From contig NZ_CDBT01000035.1 of assembly GCF_000819765.1 (NCBI RefSeq), positions 91,826 through 155,825 on the forward strand: 64,000 nucleotides of DNA. The letters are read 5' to 3'. This document shows, one piece after another, positions 26,807 to 37,179 of this stretch (within the stretch, counting starts at the first letter, position 1; each line of letters starts with the position of its first letter). The position numbers and the translations under genes were made by a program. Source of the stretch: Aeromonas bivalvium. Its GTDB lineage: Bacteria > Pseudomonadota > Gammaproteobacteria > Enterobacterales > Aeromonadaceae. The notes under the pieces were generated by a model that had not been told where the DNA came from, searched no databases, and saw only the letters and a program-made list of their open reading frames with translations.

Positions 26807-26834
26807 GGGCCACCGAGCGGTGGCCCGCTTTTTT
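26807..26834 (+). terminator. Rho-independent terminator downstream of the AbiTii-like gene
   Basis: GGGCCACC (26807-26814) and GGTGGCCC (26819-26826) with loop GAGC, then GC and TTTTTT. The 97 bp between the gene and this hairpin carry no ORF. Confidence 0.85.
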
Positions 26835-26927
26835 ATGGCGAGCCACCCTCTGACAAGAGGAAGAAGAGGGAGAGAGGGGAAGACGACTGCCCATGAAGGA
26901 CCCATACCGGCGTTCAGAATGCGAAAA

Positions 26928-26951
26928 GGCCGCTCTGTTGAGCGGCCATTT
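26928..26951 (-). terminator. Terminator of tRNA-Pro
   Basis: GGCCGCTC (26928-26935) and GAGCGGCC (26940-26947) with loop TGTT, flanked by AAAA and TTTT. On the minus strand it follows the tRNA CCA by about 11 bases. Confidence 0.8.
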
Positions 26952-26958
26952 TCTAATA

Positions 26959-27035
<77 letters not shown>

Positions 27036-27051
27036 ATGTCTGCGGGGCGAG

Positions 27052-27080
27052 AATTTACCTAAACACCGCACTGGGCACAA
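27052..27080 (-). promoter_or_regulatory. Promoter of tRNA-Pro
   Basis: Minus-strand TTGTGC (27080-27075), 17 bp, TAAATT (27057-27052), followed by a GC-rich discriminator (CTCGCCCCGC) typical of stringently controlled stable-RNA promoters. Confidence 0.55.
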
Positions 27081-27184
27081 GTCTTTTTTCAGTTGAGCCG
27101 CAAAAAAAGCGCCATTCGCTCAACTCTTGGGCGATTCGGGCCATGTGCTGGAAAAACCTGTCCGCTCCGCGACTTGGCGCCGCC

Positions 27185-27892
27185 TTATTGCAGCAGACGG
27201 AACTCCGCCGGCCCCAGCAGCCGGCGACTCCAATCCGCCACCCGGCCGTGCTCCAGCCAGTGAGCCGCATGCTGCCGCCAGCCCGGTGACAAGGCCTGGG
27301 TGTCGGTCAGCAACAACAGATCGTCTTCGTTGCGTACCCCGTTGAACAGGATGTCGGCGCAACGCTTCACACTCAGACCTGGATAGGGACGATCGACCAG
27401 GGTCAGATCGGCATCGGGGACCACCATGCCCTCCTCCAGCACCCGCATCAGCCAGCCGCAGCGACCGCTGAGCTGCATCACCTGGGAGAGCTGGCCATAA
27501 CCAAACCGCAGATTGAGCTTGAAGCAGGGAGAGCGTGGCTGACTGATCTGGATCAGCGCCTCGCCGAGCCGGTAGACATCGCCGATGCAGGCCTGGCCCT
27601 CGGTCAGGCCGAGACCGGACAGGTTCTCGCCAAAGGCAGCCGGTTGCCAGGCGATGGCGGGTTCGGGCAACGCCATGGCCTGTTGCCAGGTCTGCCACCA
27701 GAGATAGTGCTCAGCAGGGTAATAGTGCAGGGCGCGTTCCATGCCGCCGTGGTGACGTGTATCGCTCTGCTCGTCTCCGTCCAGCCCCACAAAGGAGCAG
27801 AAAACGGGATCCGTGACGATGGACTTGTGGATGGCACTGGTGAGGGTCGGGGTCAGCGCCGAGCCCTGGCCACGAAAGAGGGATATCCGCAT
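27185..27892 (-). CDS. yiiM: MOSC-domain protein, YiiM-like
   Basis: Molybdenum-cofactor sulfurase C-terminal domain protein; E. coli YiiM reduces N-hydroxylated bases and confers 6-N-hydroxylaminopurine resistance. 235 residues from the ATG at 27892, chosen because AGGAGG lies six bases upstream; the ATG at 27898 would abut it. Motifs: VGLDGDEQSDTRHHGGMERAL (split here as GLDGDEQ and HHGGMERAL), HYYPAEHYLWW, and the Moco-ligand region PRSPCFKLN with its Cys. Its start codon is enclosed in a perfect 14-bp hairpin arm. Confidence 0.88.
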   Translation of the reverse strand: MRISLFRGQGSALTPTLTSAIHKSIVTDPVFCSFVGLDGDEQSDTRHHGGMERALHYYPAEHYLWWQTWQQAMALPEPAIAWQPAAFGENLSGLGLTEGQACIGDVYRLGEALIQISQPRSPCFKLNLRFGYGQLSQVMQLSGRCGWLMRVLEEGMVVPDADLTLVDRPYPGLSVKRCADILFNGVRNEDDLLLLTDTQALSPGWRQHAAHWLEHGRVADWSRRLLGPAEFRLLQ

Positions 27893-27927
27893 TCTCATCC
27901 TCCTGATTGACGAGAGAATGCGGATAT
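27883..27927 (-). promoter_or_regulatory. 14-bp perfect hairpin enclosing the yiiM start codon
   Basis: Arms ATATCCGCATTCTC (27883-27896) and GAGAATGCGGATAT (27914-27927) with a 17-base loop. In the minus-strand RNA the loop carries the AGGAGG ribosome site and the 3' arm carries the yiiM ATG. It lies in the 43-bp gap after potI. It could restrain yiiM translation on read-through transcripts. There is no T-run, so it is not a standard terminator. Confidence 0.7.
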
Positions 27928-27935
27928 TATCAGAC

Positions 27936-28778
27936 TCAGGTCACCGACTGCATCTGCAGCATCTGGGAGATTTCCGCCCGGCGCCGCTTCTCGGCGCGGG
28001 CCATCAGGAACCAGCTGGTGAAGGTGAACAGCGACACCGACAGCAGAATGAGACTGGCCACCGCGTTGATCTCGGGTTTGACCCCCAGGCGCACCGCGGA
28101 GAACACCTCCATCGGCAGCGTGGTGGAGCCAGGGCCTGAGACGAAGCTCGCCAGCACCAGATCATCCAGCGACAGGGCAAAGGACATCATGCCACCGGCC
28201 GCCAGGGAGGGGGCTATCATGGGGATGGTGATCAGGAAGAACACCTTCCATGGTTTGGCCCCCAGATCCATGGCCGCCTCCTCGATGGAGAGATCCAGCT
28301 CCCGCAACCGCGCCGATACCACCACGGCCACATAGGCGGTGCAGAAGGTGGTATGGGCGATCCAGATGGTCATCATGCCTCGCTCGGCGGGCCAGCCCAC
28401 CAGCTGGGCCATGGCCACGAACAGCAGCAGCAGCGACAGACCCGTGATCACCTCCGGCATCACCAGGGGGGCGGTGACCATGCCGCCAAAGAGGGTACGT
28501 CCCTTGAAGTTCGGGATCCGGGTCAGCACGAAGGCGGCGACCGTCCCCAGGGCCACGGCGGCGATGGCGGTGTAGAAGGCGATCTCCAGGGAGCGCATCA
28601 CAGCCGTCATCAGCTGGGTGTTGTCGAGCAGGCCGAAATACCACTTCAACGACCAGCCGCCCCAGACGGTCACCAGCTTGGAGGCGTTGAAGGAGTAGAT
28701 CACCATGATGACCATGGGCAGGTAGATAAACAGCAGACCCGCCACCAGTATCAGACTGGGAAAATTGATGCGTTTCAT
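27936..28778 (-). CDS. spuH: Polyamine ABC transporter permease PotI/SpuH
   Basis: Second inner-membrane permease of the putrescine/spermidine importer, 280 residues. Six helices. The EAA cytoplasmic loop EEAAMDLGAKPWKVFFLITIP (as EEAAMDLGA, about residues 180-188) contacts the ATPase. Start MKRINFPSLILVAGLLFIYL with GGAGG upstream; its ATG overlaps the stop of the second micro-ORF (ATGA). Last gene of the spu-type operon. Confidence 0.9.
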   Translation of the reverse strand: MKRINFPSLILVAGLLFIYLPMVIMVIYSFNASKLVTVWGGWSLKWYFGLLDNTQLMTAVMRSLEIAFYTAIAAVALGTVAAFVLTRIPNFKGRTLFGGMVTAPLVMPEVITGLSLLLLFVAMAQLVGWPAERGMMTIWIAHTTFCTAYVAVVVSARLRELDLSIEEAAMDLGAKPWKVFFLITIPMIAPSLAAGGMMSFALSLDDLVLASFVSGPGSTTLPMEVFSAVRLGVKPEINAVASLILLSVSLFTFTSWFLMARAEKRRRAEISQMLQMQSVT

Positions 28779-28855
28779 GCTTTACCCTCCAGCTCTTTGG
28801 CCTGGTTGCGGTTAAAGAGGAATGACCGGGGCAGGATCAAAAGTTCAGTCTTCAT
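28775..28855 (-). CDS. 26-codon micro-ORF B between potH and potI
   Basis: Starts at ATG 28855, overlapping the stop of micro-ORF A, and ends with the TGA overlapping the potI ATG. It encodes MKTELLILPRSFLFNRNQAK... ending KELEGKA, the same peptide as micro-ORF A although the DNA differs at three positions. The last 13 residues are the C-terminus of PotH. Ribosome site GGAGGG. Confidence 0.4.
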   Translation of the reverse strand: MKTELLILPRSFLFNRNQAKELEGKA

Positions 28856-28990
28856 GCCTTGCCCTCCAGCTCTTTGGCCTGGTTACGGTTAAAGAGGAAT
28901 GACCGGGGCAGGATCAAAAGTTCAGTCTTCATGCCTTGCCCTCCAGCTCTTTGGCCTGGTTACGGTTAAAGAGAATGATGGGGACGATCA
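28779..28990 (-). repeat. 77-bp tandem repeat of the potH 3' end at the potH/potI junction
   Basis: Units 28932-28856 and 28855-28779 (minus strand) are 74/77 identical and follow the native potH end, which shares the last 40 or so bases (TTTAACCGTAACCAGGCCAA and the Shine-Dalgarno/stop). Period exactly 77 bp (ATGs at 28932, 28855 and 28778). Further upstream the potH copy is more diverged but still alignable (GATC-CCCC-TCATTCTC). Confidence 0.9.
28852..28932 (-). CDS. 26-codon micro-ORF A between potH and potI
   Basis: Starts at ATG 28932, which overlaps the potH stop (ATGA), preceded by GGAGGGCAAGGC. It encodes MKTELLILPRSFLFNRNQAK... ending KELEGKA, and stops in the ATGA that starts micro-ORF B. 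The layout potH-A-B-potI is therefore a continuous chain of coupled cistrons. No function beyond coupling is evident. Confidence 0.4.
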   Translation of the reverse strand: MKTELLILPRSFLFNRNQAKELEGKA

Positions 28991-29834
28991 GCACCGCCAG
29001 CATCACCACCGCCAGGGCAGAGGCCACCGGCCAGTCACGGTTGTTGAAGAACTCCTGCCACATCACCTTGCCGATCATCAGGGTCTCGGGGCCGCCGAGC
29101 AGCTCGGGGATGACGAACTCGCCCACCACAGGGATGAACACCAGCATGCAGCCGGCAATGATGCCGTTCTTGGAGAGGGGCACCGTTATCTTCCAGAAGC
29201 TGTTGATGTTGCTGGACCCCAGATCGGAGGCCGCCTCCAGCAGGCTCATGTCATGCTTCACCAGGTTGGCGTAGAGCGGCAGTATCATGAAGGGCAGGTA
29301 GGAGTAGACCACGCCTATATAGACCGCCAGGTTGGTATTGAGGATCTGCAGCGGCTCGTCGATCAGCCCCAGGCTCAGCAGGAAGCCATTGAGCAGACCG
29401 TTGTTGCTCAAGATCCCCATCCAGGCGTAGACACGGATCAGGATGGCGGTCCAGGTCGGCATCATGATCAGCAACAGCAGTACCGTCTGGTTCTCCTTGT
29501 TGGCCCGGGCGATGGCATAGGCCATGGGATAGCCGATCAGCAGGCAGATGAGGGTGCTGAAGAAGGCCATCTTGAGGGAGCCCAGATAGGCGGCCAGATA
29601 GAGCTCGTCGTCGCCGAGCAGCACATAGTTGCCCAGATTGAGCAAGATGGTGAGCTGATCATCGGCCCAGCTCACCACATCCGTGTAAGGCGGTATGGCC
29701 ACGTCCGCTTCGGCGAAGCTTATCTTCACCACTATGATGAAGGGCAGCAGGAAAAAGAGGAACAGCCAGAAGAAGGGGATGCCGATCACCAGCCGGCGCC
29801 CCCCCAATCGCTTCATTCGTCTCAATGCCATCAT
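28929..29834 (-). CDS. spuG: Polyamine ABC transporter permease PotH/SpuG
   Basis: First permease of the importer, 301 residues with six helices. N-terminus is cytoplasmic and basic (MMALRRMKRLGGRR). The EAA loop LLEAASDLGSSNINSFWKIT is near residues 195-215. Start overlaps the potG stop by 4 bp (ATGA). The C-terminal codons NRNQAKELEGKA are repeated twice downstream in the 77-bp array. Confidence 0.9.
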   Translation of the reverse strand: MMALRRMKRLGGRRLVIGIPFFWLFLFFLLPFIIVVKISFAEADVAIPPYTDVVSWADDQLTILLNLGNYVLLGDDELYLAAYLGSLKMAFFSTLICLLIGYPMAYAIARANKENQTVLLLLIMMPTWTAILIRVYAWMGILSNNGLLNGFLLSLGLIDEPLQILNTNLAVYIGVVYSYLPFMILPLYANLVKHDMSLLEAASDLGSSNINSFWKITVPLSKNGIIAGCMLVFIPVVGEFVIPELLGGPETLMIGKVMWQEFFNNRDWPVASALAVVMLAVLIVPIILFNRNQAKELEGKA

Positions 29835-30985
29835 GATTGCAGCACCACGCCACTGTCATCTTCCCAGTAGAGGAACACCTGATCATCCCAGGTTGGCCGC
29901 TTGCCGTGGCGTTCGGCATTGGCGATGAAGGCCTGCACGATTTTGCCCGAGGGCAACTGGATGTGATAAACGGAGTGACCGCCCAGATAGGCGATGTCAT
30001 AGACCAGCCCCTTGGTCCAGTTGAAGTCGGGGTGTTCGAGATCGGCCGGCTTCTGGGTGCTCATCAGCAGCTTCTCGGGACGCAGGGCGTAGGTCACCTT
30101 CTTGTTCTCGGCCCGGGAGCTGATGCCGTGCCCCACATAGATGGGCTGCTCCAGATCGGCGCAGGCGATGGTGGCGTGGTCCTGCTCGTCTTCCACCAGC
30201 AGGCCGTCAAACAGGTTGACGTTGCCGATGAACTCGCACACCAGGCGGCTGGCCGGGGTCTCGTAGATGTCCATGGGGCTGCCAATCTGCTCGATGCAGC
30301 CCAGGTGCATGATGGCGATGCGCTCGGCCATGGTCATGGCCTCTTCCTGATCGTGGGTCACCATGACACAGGTCACCCCGACCCGCTCGATGATCTCCAC
30401 CAGCTCCAACTGCATCTGGGAGCGCAACTTCTTGTCCAGCGCCCCCATGGGTTCGTCCAGCAGCAGCAGCTTGGGACGCTTGGCCAGGGAGCGGGCCAGG
30501 GCCACCCGCTGGCGCTGGCCACCGGAGAGCTGGTGCGGCTTGCGCTTGGCGTACTGGTTCATCTGTACCAGCTTGAGCATCTCCTCCACCCGGGCATCTA
30601 TCTCCGCCTTGGGCAGGCCATCCTGCTTGAGGCCGAAGGCGATGTTCTGGGCCACCGTCATGTGGGGGAACAGGGCATAGGACTGGAACATCATGTTGAT
30701 GGGGCGCTCATAGGGCGGCATGTCGGTGATGTCGACCCCATCGAGAAAGAGCCGTCCCTCGGTCGGGCGCTCGAAGCCGGCCAGCATCCGCAGCAGGGTG
30801 GATTTGCCGGAGCCCGATCCCCCCAGCAGGGCGAAGATCTCCCCCTTGTTAATGGTCAGCGAGACGTTGTCGACCGCCAGGGTCTCATCGAACTGCTTGC
30901 TGATCCTGTCAATTTTTACCAGCACCTCCTTGGGTTGCTGGCTGCCCTCGAGGGCTTTCTTATAGGCACTGGAGGCTATTGCCAT
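29831..30985 (-). CDS. spuF: Polyamine ABC transporter ATP-binding protein PotG/SpuF
   Basis: 384-residue ABC ATPase that powers polyamine uptake. Walker A GGSGSGKSTLLRMLAG (about 55-70), Q-loop MMFQSYALFPHM, signature LSGGQRQRVALARSL, Walker B LLLLDEPMGALDKKLR, and a C-terminal TOBE domain (about 290-375). Start ATG at 30985 is preferred over a GTG two codons upstream because of the GGGAG spacing. Third component of the spuDEFGH transporter. Confidence 0.93.
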   Translation of the reverse strand: MAIASSAYKKALEGSQQPKEVLVKIDRISKQFDETLAVDNVSLTINKGEIFALLGGSGSGKSTLLRMLAGFERPTEGRLFLDGVDITDMPPYERPINMMFQSYALFPHMTVAQNIAFGLKQDGLPKAEIDARVEEMLKLVQMNQYAKRKPHQLSGGQRQRVALARSLAKRPKLLLLDEPMGALDKKLRSQMQLELVEIIERVGVTCVMVTHDQEEAMTMAERIAIMHLGCIEQIGSPMDIYETPASRLVCEFIGNVNLFDGLLVEDEQDHATIACADLEQPIYVGHGISSRAENKKVTYALRPEKLLMSTQKPADLEHPDFNWTKGLVYDIAYLGGHSVYHIQLPSGKIVQAFIANAERHGKRPTWDDQVFLYWEDDSGVVLQS

Positions 30986-31040
30986 TACCACTCACTCCCG
31001 ACTTGAAATAGTGACCAGAGGGTCATTCCATAAAGCAACT

Positions 31041-31058
31041 GGCGCCCGGGCGGGCGCC
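31041..31058 (-). other. Intercistronic GC hairpin after the second binding-protein gene
   Basis: GGCGCCC/GGGCGCC with a 4-base loop and no T-run. It lies just after the spuE-like stop and before the ATPase gene. It may protect the upstream binding-protein mRNA from 3' decay, a common device where the binding protein is needed in excess. Confidence 0.55.
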
Positions 31059-31062
31059 ATGG

Positions 31063-32151
<1,089 letters not shown>

Positions 32152-32225
32152 TTAACTCCTTTATGTCCTTGGAAATTGAGATTCCGCATCCATACGGCGT
32201 CTATGTCTGCCCACTCCCGTGGGTG

Positions 32226-32255
32226 CCCTCCCGGCCAAACGGCGGACCGGGAGGG
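32226..32255 (-). other. Intercistronic hairpin between the two binding-protein genes
   Basis: CCCTCCCGG (32226-32234) pairs with CCGGGAGGG (32247-32255) around a 12-base loop. No adjacent T-run. Probably an mRNA-stabilising or attenuating structure inside the operon. Confidence 0.55.
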
Positions 32256-32264
32256 GTATTGCGG

Positions 32265-33374
<1,110 letters not shown>

Positions 33375-33415
33375 CTAAGCAAATGTATGCGCACGACCAT
33401 CGGGCCAGGTGCCTC

Positions 33416-34774
33416 CTAGCCTGCCAGCGCTTCCGCCGTCAGATCCAGACTGCGCCTGGCCAGATCGATCAATTCATCAACCTGTTCCTCGGTGATGACC
33501 AAGGGGGGCGATATGATCATGGTATCGCCGACTGCTCTCATCACCAAGCCATTGTTAAAGCAGAACTCTCGACAGGTCATCCCCGCATTGGCCGAGGCCG
33601 GGAAGCGGGTATTCGTCCCCTTGTCCTGCACTATTTCCAGCGCGGCCACCAAGCCCTTGCCCCGGGTTTCCCCGACGATGGGATGATCGGCCAACTCGCG
33701 CCAGCGCCGCTGCAAATAGGGGCCGATATTATCATGCACTCGCTTAACTATGCTCTCGTTTTGCATAAGGGTAATGTTGGCGATGGCCACGGCGCAGGCG
33801 ACCGGATGGCCGGAGTAGGTGAAGCCGTGGTTGAACTCGCCGCCCTGCTCGATCAGCACCTCGGCAACCCTGTCACCCACCATGACGGCTCCCATCGGCA
33901 GATAGCCTGAGGTGATCCCCTTGGCCAGGCACATGAGATCCGGTTTGATGCCAAACCCTTCGCTGGCAAACCAGTGGCCGGTACGGCCGAAACCGCAAAT
34001 CACCTCGTCGGCGATGAGCAGGATGCCGTACTTGTCACAGATGCGCTGGATCTCGGGCCAGTAGCTGTCGGGAGGAATGATGACGCCGCCGGCCCCCTGG
34101 ATGGGTTCGCCGATGAAGGCTGCCACCTTGTCCACCCCCAGCGCCAGGATCTTCTCCTCCAGCTGGCGGGCTCGCGCCAGCCCGAACTCGTGGGGGCTCA
34201 TCCCCTGACCCTCACCGAAGTGATAGGGCTGATCGATGTGCTCTATGCCCGGGATCGGCAAGCCGCCCTGGGCGTGCATCCCCTTCATGCCCCCCAGGCT
34301 GGCTCCCGCCACCGTCGAGCCGTGATAGGCGTTGTGGCGGCTGATGATCACCTGCTTGTCCGGCTGCCCCTGGCAGGCCCAGTAGTGGCGCACCATGCGC
34401 AGCACGGTATCGTTGCACTCCGAGCCCGAGCCGGTGAAGAAGACATGGTTGAGGTGGGGTGGCGTCACCTCGGCCAGCAGGGTGGCGAGCTGCGCCGCGG
34501 GCGGGTGGCTGGTCTGGAAGAAGAGGTTGTAATAGGGCAGCTGCTGCATCTGGCGGGTGGCGGCGTCCACCAGCTCCTGGCGGCCATACCCCAGGTTGAC
34601 GCACCACAGGCCCGCCATGCCGTCGAGGATCTTGCGCCCTTCGGAGTCTTCGAGATAGACCCCCTGCGCCCCGGTGATGATGCGGCTGCCCTTCTGGTTC
34701 AGGGCCTGAAAATGGGTGAAAGGGTGTAGATGGTGGCTGGCATCCTGTTGCTGCCACTCCCTGGTATTGGACAT
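33416..34774 (-). CDS. spuC: Polyamine:pyruvate aminotransferase SpuC-like
   Basis: Class III PLP-dependent transaminase of 452 residues, predicted to convert putrescine (or other polyamines) with pyruvate to aminobutyraldehyde. Start at 34774 with GAGGAG. PLP-binding features: GSGSECNDTVLRMVRHYW, ADEVICGFGRTG, and the Schiff-base Lys in CLAKGITSGYLPMG. Operon context with a glutamylpolyamine synthetase and an importer supports polyamine catabolism. Confidence 0.88.
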   Translation of the reverse strand: MSNTREWQQQDASHHLHPFTHFQALNQKGSRIITGAQGVYLEDSEGRKILDGMAGLWCVNLGYGRQELVDAATRQMQQLPYYNLFFQTSHPPAAQLATLLAEVTPPHLNHVFFTGSGSECNDTVLRMVRHYWACQGQPDKQVIISRHNAYHGSTVAGASLGGMKGMHAQGGLPIPGIEHIDQPYHFGEGQGMSPHEFGLARARQLEEKILALGVDKVAAFIGEPIQGAGGVIIPPDSYWPEIQRICDKYGILLIADEVICGFGRTGHWFASEGFGIKPDLMCLAKGITSGYLPMGAVMVGDRVAEVLIEQGGEFNHGFTYSGHPVACAVAIANITLMQNESIVKRVHDNIGPYLQRRWRELADHPIVGETRGKGLVAALEIVQDKGTNTRFPASANAGMTCREFCFNNGLVMRAVGDTMIISPPLVITEEQVDELIDLARRSLDLTAEALAG

Positions 34775-34835
34775 GAAATGCTCCTCGGTTCCTTCGATAT
34801 GAGCAGGGGAAGCCGCGGCTTCCCCCAAAGCAGGG

Positions 34836-36167
34836 TCAGACGTTCAGCAGCAGGAACTCTCGCTCCCAGCGGCTGATCACCCCGAAGTAGGTCTCGTACT
34901 CCTTGCGCTTGACCGCGACGAAAGCCTGGACGAAACGCTCCCCCAGCATCTCCTTGATGGGGTCGCACTGTTCCAGGTGGCTCAGGGCCTCCTCCAGGGT
35001 GCGGGGCAGGCTGTAGGGCAGGTCATAGGCGCTGGTCTTCATCTCGGGCAGGGGCTGCAGCCGCTCCTGGATGCCGAGATAGCCGCAGGCCAGGGTGGCG
35101 GCCAGGGCCAGATAAGGGTTGGCGTCGGCCCCGGCGAAGCGGTTCTCGACCCGGCGCGCGTTGGCATCGGAATAGGGCACCCGCAGGCCGCAGGTGCGGT
35201 TCTCCACCCCCCACTGCACGTTGCGCGGGGCGCTCTCGCCGAAGGTGAGACGGCGATAGGAGTTGACGTTCGGTGCCAGCAGGGCCGTCACCGCCGGGGT
35301 GTATTTCTGCAAGCCGGCGATGAAATGCAGGAAGAGCTCGGTGTGTCCGCCATCCTCGGTGCCAAACAGGTTGCGCCCCTCTCCATCCACCAGGCTCTGA
35401 TGGATGTGCATGGCGGAGCCCGGCTCGTCGCTCATGGGCTTGGCCATGAAGGTGGCGTAGATGCCGTGACGATGGGCGGCCTCGCGCATGGTGCGCTTGA
35501 ACAGGAACACCTGATCGGCGAGATCGATGGCGTCCCCGTGCAGGAAGTTGATCTCCATCTGGGCGGCGCCGGACTCGTGCACCAGGGTATCCACCTCCAG
35601 GTTCTGGGCCTCGCAGTAGTCGTACATGTCTTCGAAGATGGGGTCGAATTCGTTGACCGCATCTATGCTGAACGACTGGCGCGCCGTCTCCGGGCGGCCG
35701 TTGCGGCCAATGGGGGGCACCAGGGGATAGTCGGCATCCTCGTTGCGCTTGACCAGGTAGAACTCCAGTTCGGGGGCCACCACCGGCTTCCAGCCCTGCT
35801 TGTCGAAGCAGGAGAGCACCCGGCGCAGCACGGAGCGCGGCGCTATGTCGATCAGGTTGCCGCTGGTGTCAAAGCAGTCGTGGATCACCTGGGCGGTGGG
35901 CTCCAGCGCCCAGGGCACGAAGCGAATGGTGTTGGGGTCGGGGAAGAGATGCATGTCCCGCTCCAGCGGATCTATCATGCTGTCGTCGTCCGGGTAGTCG
36001 CCGGTGACGGTCTGGATGAAGATGACTTCGGGCAGGCGCATGCCCCCCTCACGCAGAAACTTGCTGGCCGGAATGATCTTTCCCCGGGCGTTGCCGGTGA
36101 AATCCGGGATCAGGCACTCCACTTCCGTGATGCGGTTGGCATCCATCCAACCCTTGATACTGTCCAT
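34836..36167 (-). CDS. spuB: Glutamine-synthetase-family glutamylpolyamine synthetase SpuB/PuuA-like
   Basis: 443 residues. Predicted to ligate glutamate to putrescine or other polyamines with ATP, the first step of the gamma-glutamyl pathway. GS-fold landmarks: ECLIPDFTGNARGKIIP at the N-terminus, the metal/ATP motif VHESGAAQMEINFLHGD, MHIHQSLVDGEGRN, and NRTCGLRVPYSDANARRVEN. It lacks the NKPFxxDGSG adenylylation-type context of GlnA. First gene of the seven-protein operon. Confidence 0.9.
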   Translation of the reverse strand: MDSIKGWMDANRITEVECLIPDFTGNARGKIIPASKFLREGGMRLPEVIFIQTVTGDYPDDDSMIDPLERDMHLFPDPNTIRFVPWALEPTAQVIHDCFDTSGNLIDIAPRSVLRRVLSCFDKQGWKPVVAPELEFYLVKRNEDADYPLVPPIGRNGRPETARQSFSIDAVNEFDPIFEDMYDYCEAQNLEVDTLVHESGAAQMEINFLHGDAIDLADQVFLFKRTMREAAHRHGIYATFMAKPMSDEPGSAMHIHQSLVDGEGRNLFGTEDGGHTELFLHFIAGLQKYTPAVTALLAPNVNSYRRLTFGESAPRNVQWGVENRTCGLRVPYSDANARRVENRFAGADANPYLALAATLACGYLGIQERLQPLPEMKTSAYDLPYSLPRTLEEALSHLEQCDPIKEMLGERFVQAFVAVKRKEYETYFGVISRWEREFLLLNV

Positions 36168-36632
36168 GTTAAACCCCGACTTGACGGTTGCCGTTGGCAG
36201 GAGTGTCTAATATATGGAACACCCCTGTTGCAGATATGTAATGTCCGCCTCCATAAAAGCCCGCCGTTGTGGCGCCTGTCAAGGTGCTCTGTTTAAAAAA
36301 GCACAAGTCATTGTCTGAATAACGGCCATATCGATACAAAATACTAAACACCCTACCAGGAACAGGCAGGGGCACATCTCCCCGCCGACGCGGCTCGTCG
36401 CAGCCCGCCATCCTCAGTCAGAACCCGTCTTCTCCCCGCCGATTATTTGCAAGGGCGCACACTCTTCGCGCACTGTGCTTTGCTTGCTGGCGTTTTTTTG
36501 GTACAAGGCCCGCCCTGATTTGCACGCTTTTCGTCACCATCTGCGGCAAATCGAGGACACAGGGCTTGGACTGGATGCAGACCGCCCCCATAACTACGGA
36601 AAATTGGGTTAGTAAACTGACTGGTAAACCTT
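36168..36632. promoter_or_regulatory. 465-bp divergent intergenic region between spuB and the dksA-like gene
   Basis: For spuB the minus strand has TTGACA (36282-36277), 18 bp, TTTTAT (36258-36253), giving a leader of about 80 nt. The middle (36300-36630) has T-rich tracts and a GC skew but no coding frame, tRNA or terminator that I recognise. No clear PuuR- or SpuR-type operator palindrome is visible. Confidence 0.45.
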
Positions 36633-37019
36633 ATGTGTGATTTCATGACAGAAGACCAACTGGCCTACTACACGGGACAGATAGAGGGGCACATCGCCGA
36701 GCTCGAAGAGCGCCTCAACTCCCAGGCCAGCCAGGCCATCGCCACCGATACCAACGAGATGGCCGATGAAATTGACCGGGCCAGCATCGAAGAGGCCCGC
36801 CGCCTGGAACTCAATCGCATCGAGCACGACAAGCTGCACCTGCGCAAGCTGAGGGCGGCGCTGCGCCGCATCAACGAAGGTGACTTCGGCTATTGCGAGT
36901 CCTGTGGCGAGCAGATCGCCCTCAAGCGTCTGCAGGCTCGCCCGGAGTCCCGTTACTGCCTCGAGTGCCAGAGCACCAAGGAGTTCAACGATACTCACGT
37001 GTTCCGCCGCGTCGCCTGA
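36633..37019 (+). CDS. DksA/TraR-family zinc-finger RNA polymerase-binding protein
   Basis: 128 residues, shorter than housekeeping DksA (about 150). Coiled-coil hairpin (about 5-85) with the tip motif DEIDRAS, matching the DxxDxA motif that works in the RNAP secondary channel. C-terminal C4 zinc finger CESC...CLEC (residues about 92-116). Start MCDFMTEDQL at 36633; the Met at 36645 has no better ribosome site. Probably a DksA paralogue modulating transcription with or without ppGpp. Confidence 0.8.
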   Translation: MCDFMTEDQLAYYTGQIEGHIAELEERLNSQASQAIATDTNEMADEIDRASIEEARRLELNRIEHDKLHLRKLRAALRRINEGDFGYCESCGEQIALKRLQARPESRYCLECQSTKEFNDTHVFRRVA

Positions 37020-37179
37020 TGCGAGCGAGGCTCCCGGCTGCCAGCCGGGGGCCTGGCCATGTGGCCATTCTCACCCGACTCCCTCCCGATTTGTCCATGC
37101 CGCCGCCCTGGCACGAGGCGATGACCCGTTATTCTGTTAGACTCCGGACTGTTTTCAGGTTGCTTCAGGAGTGCACACA

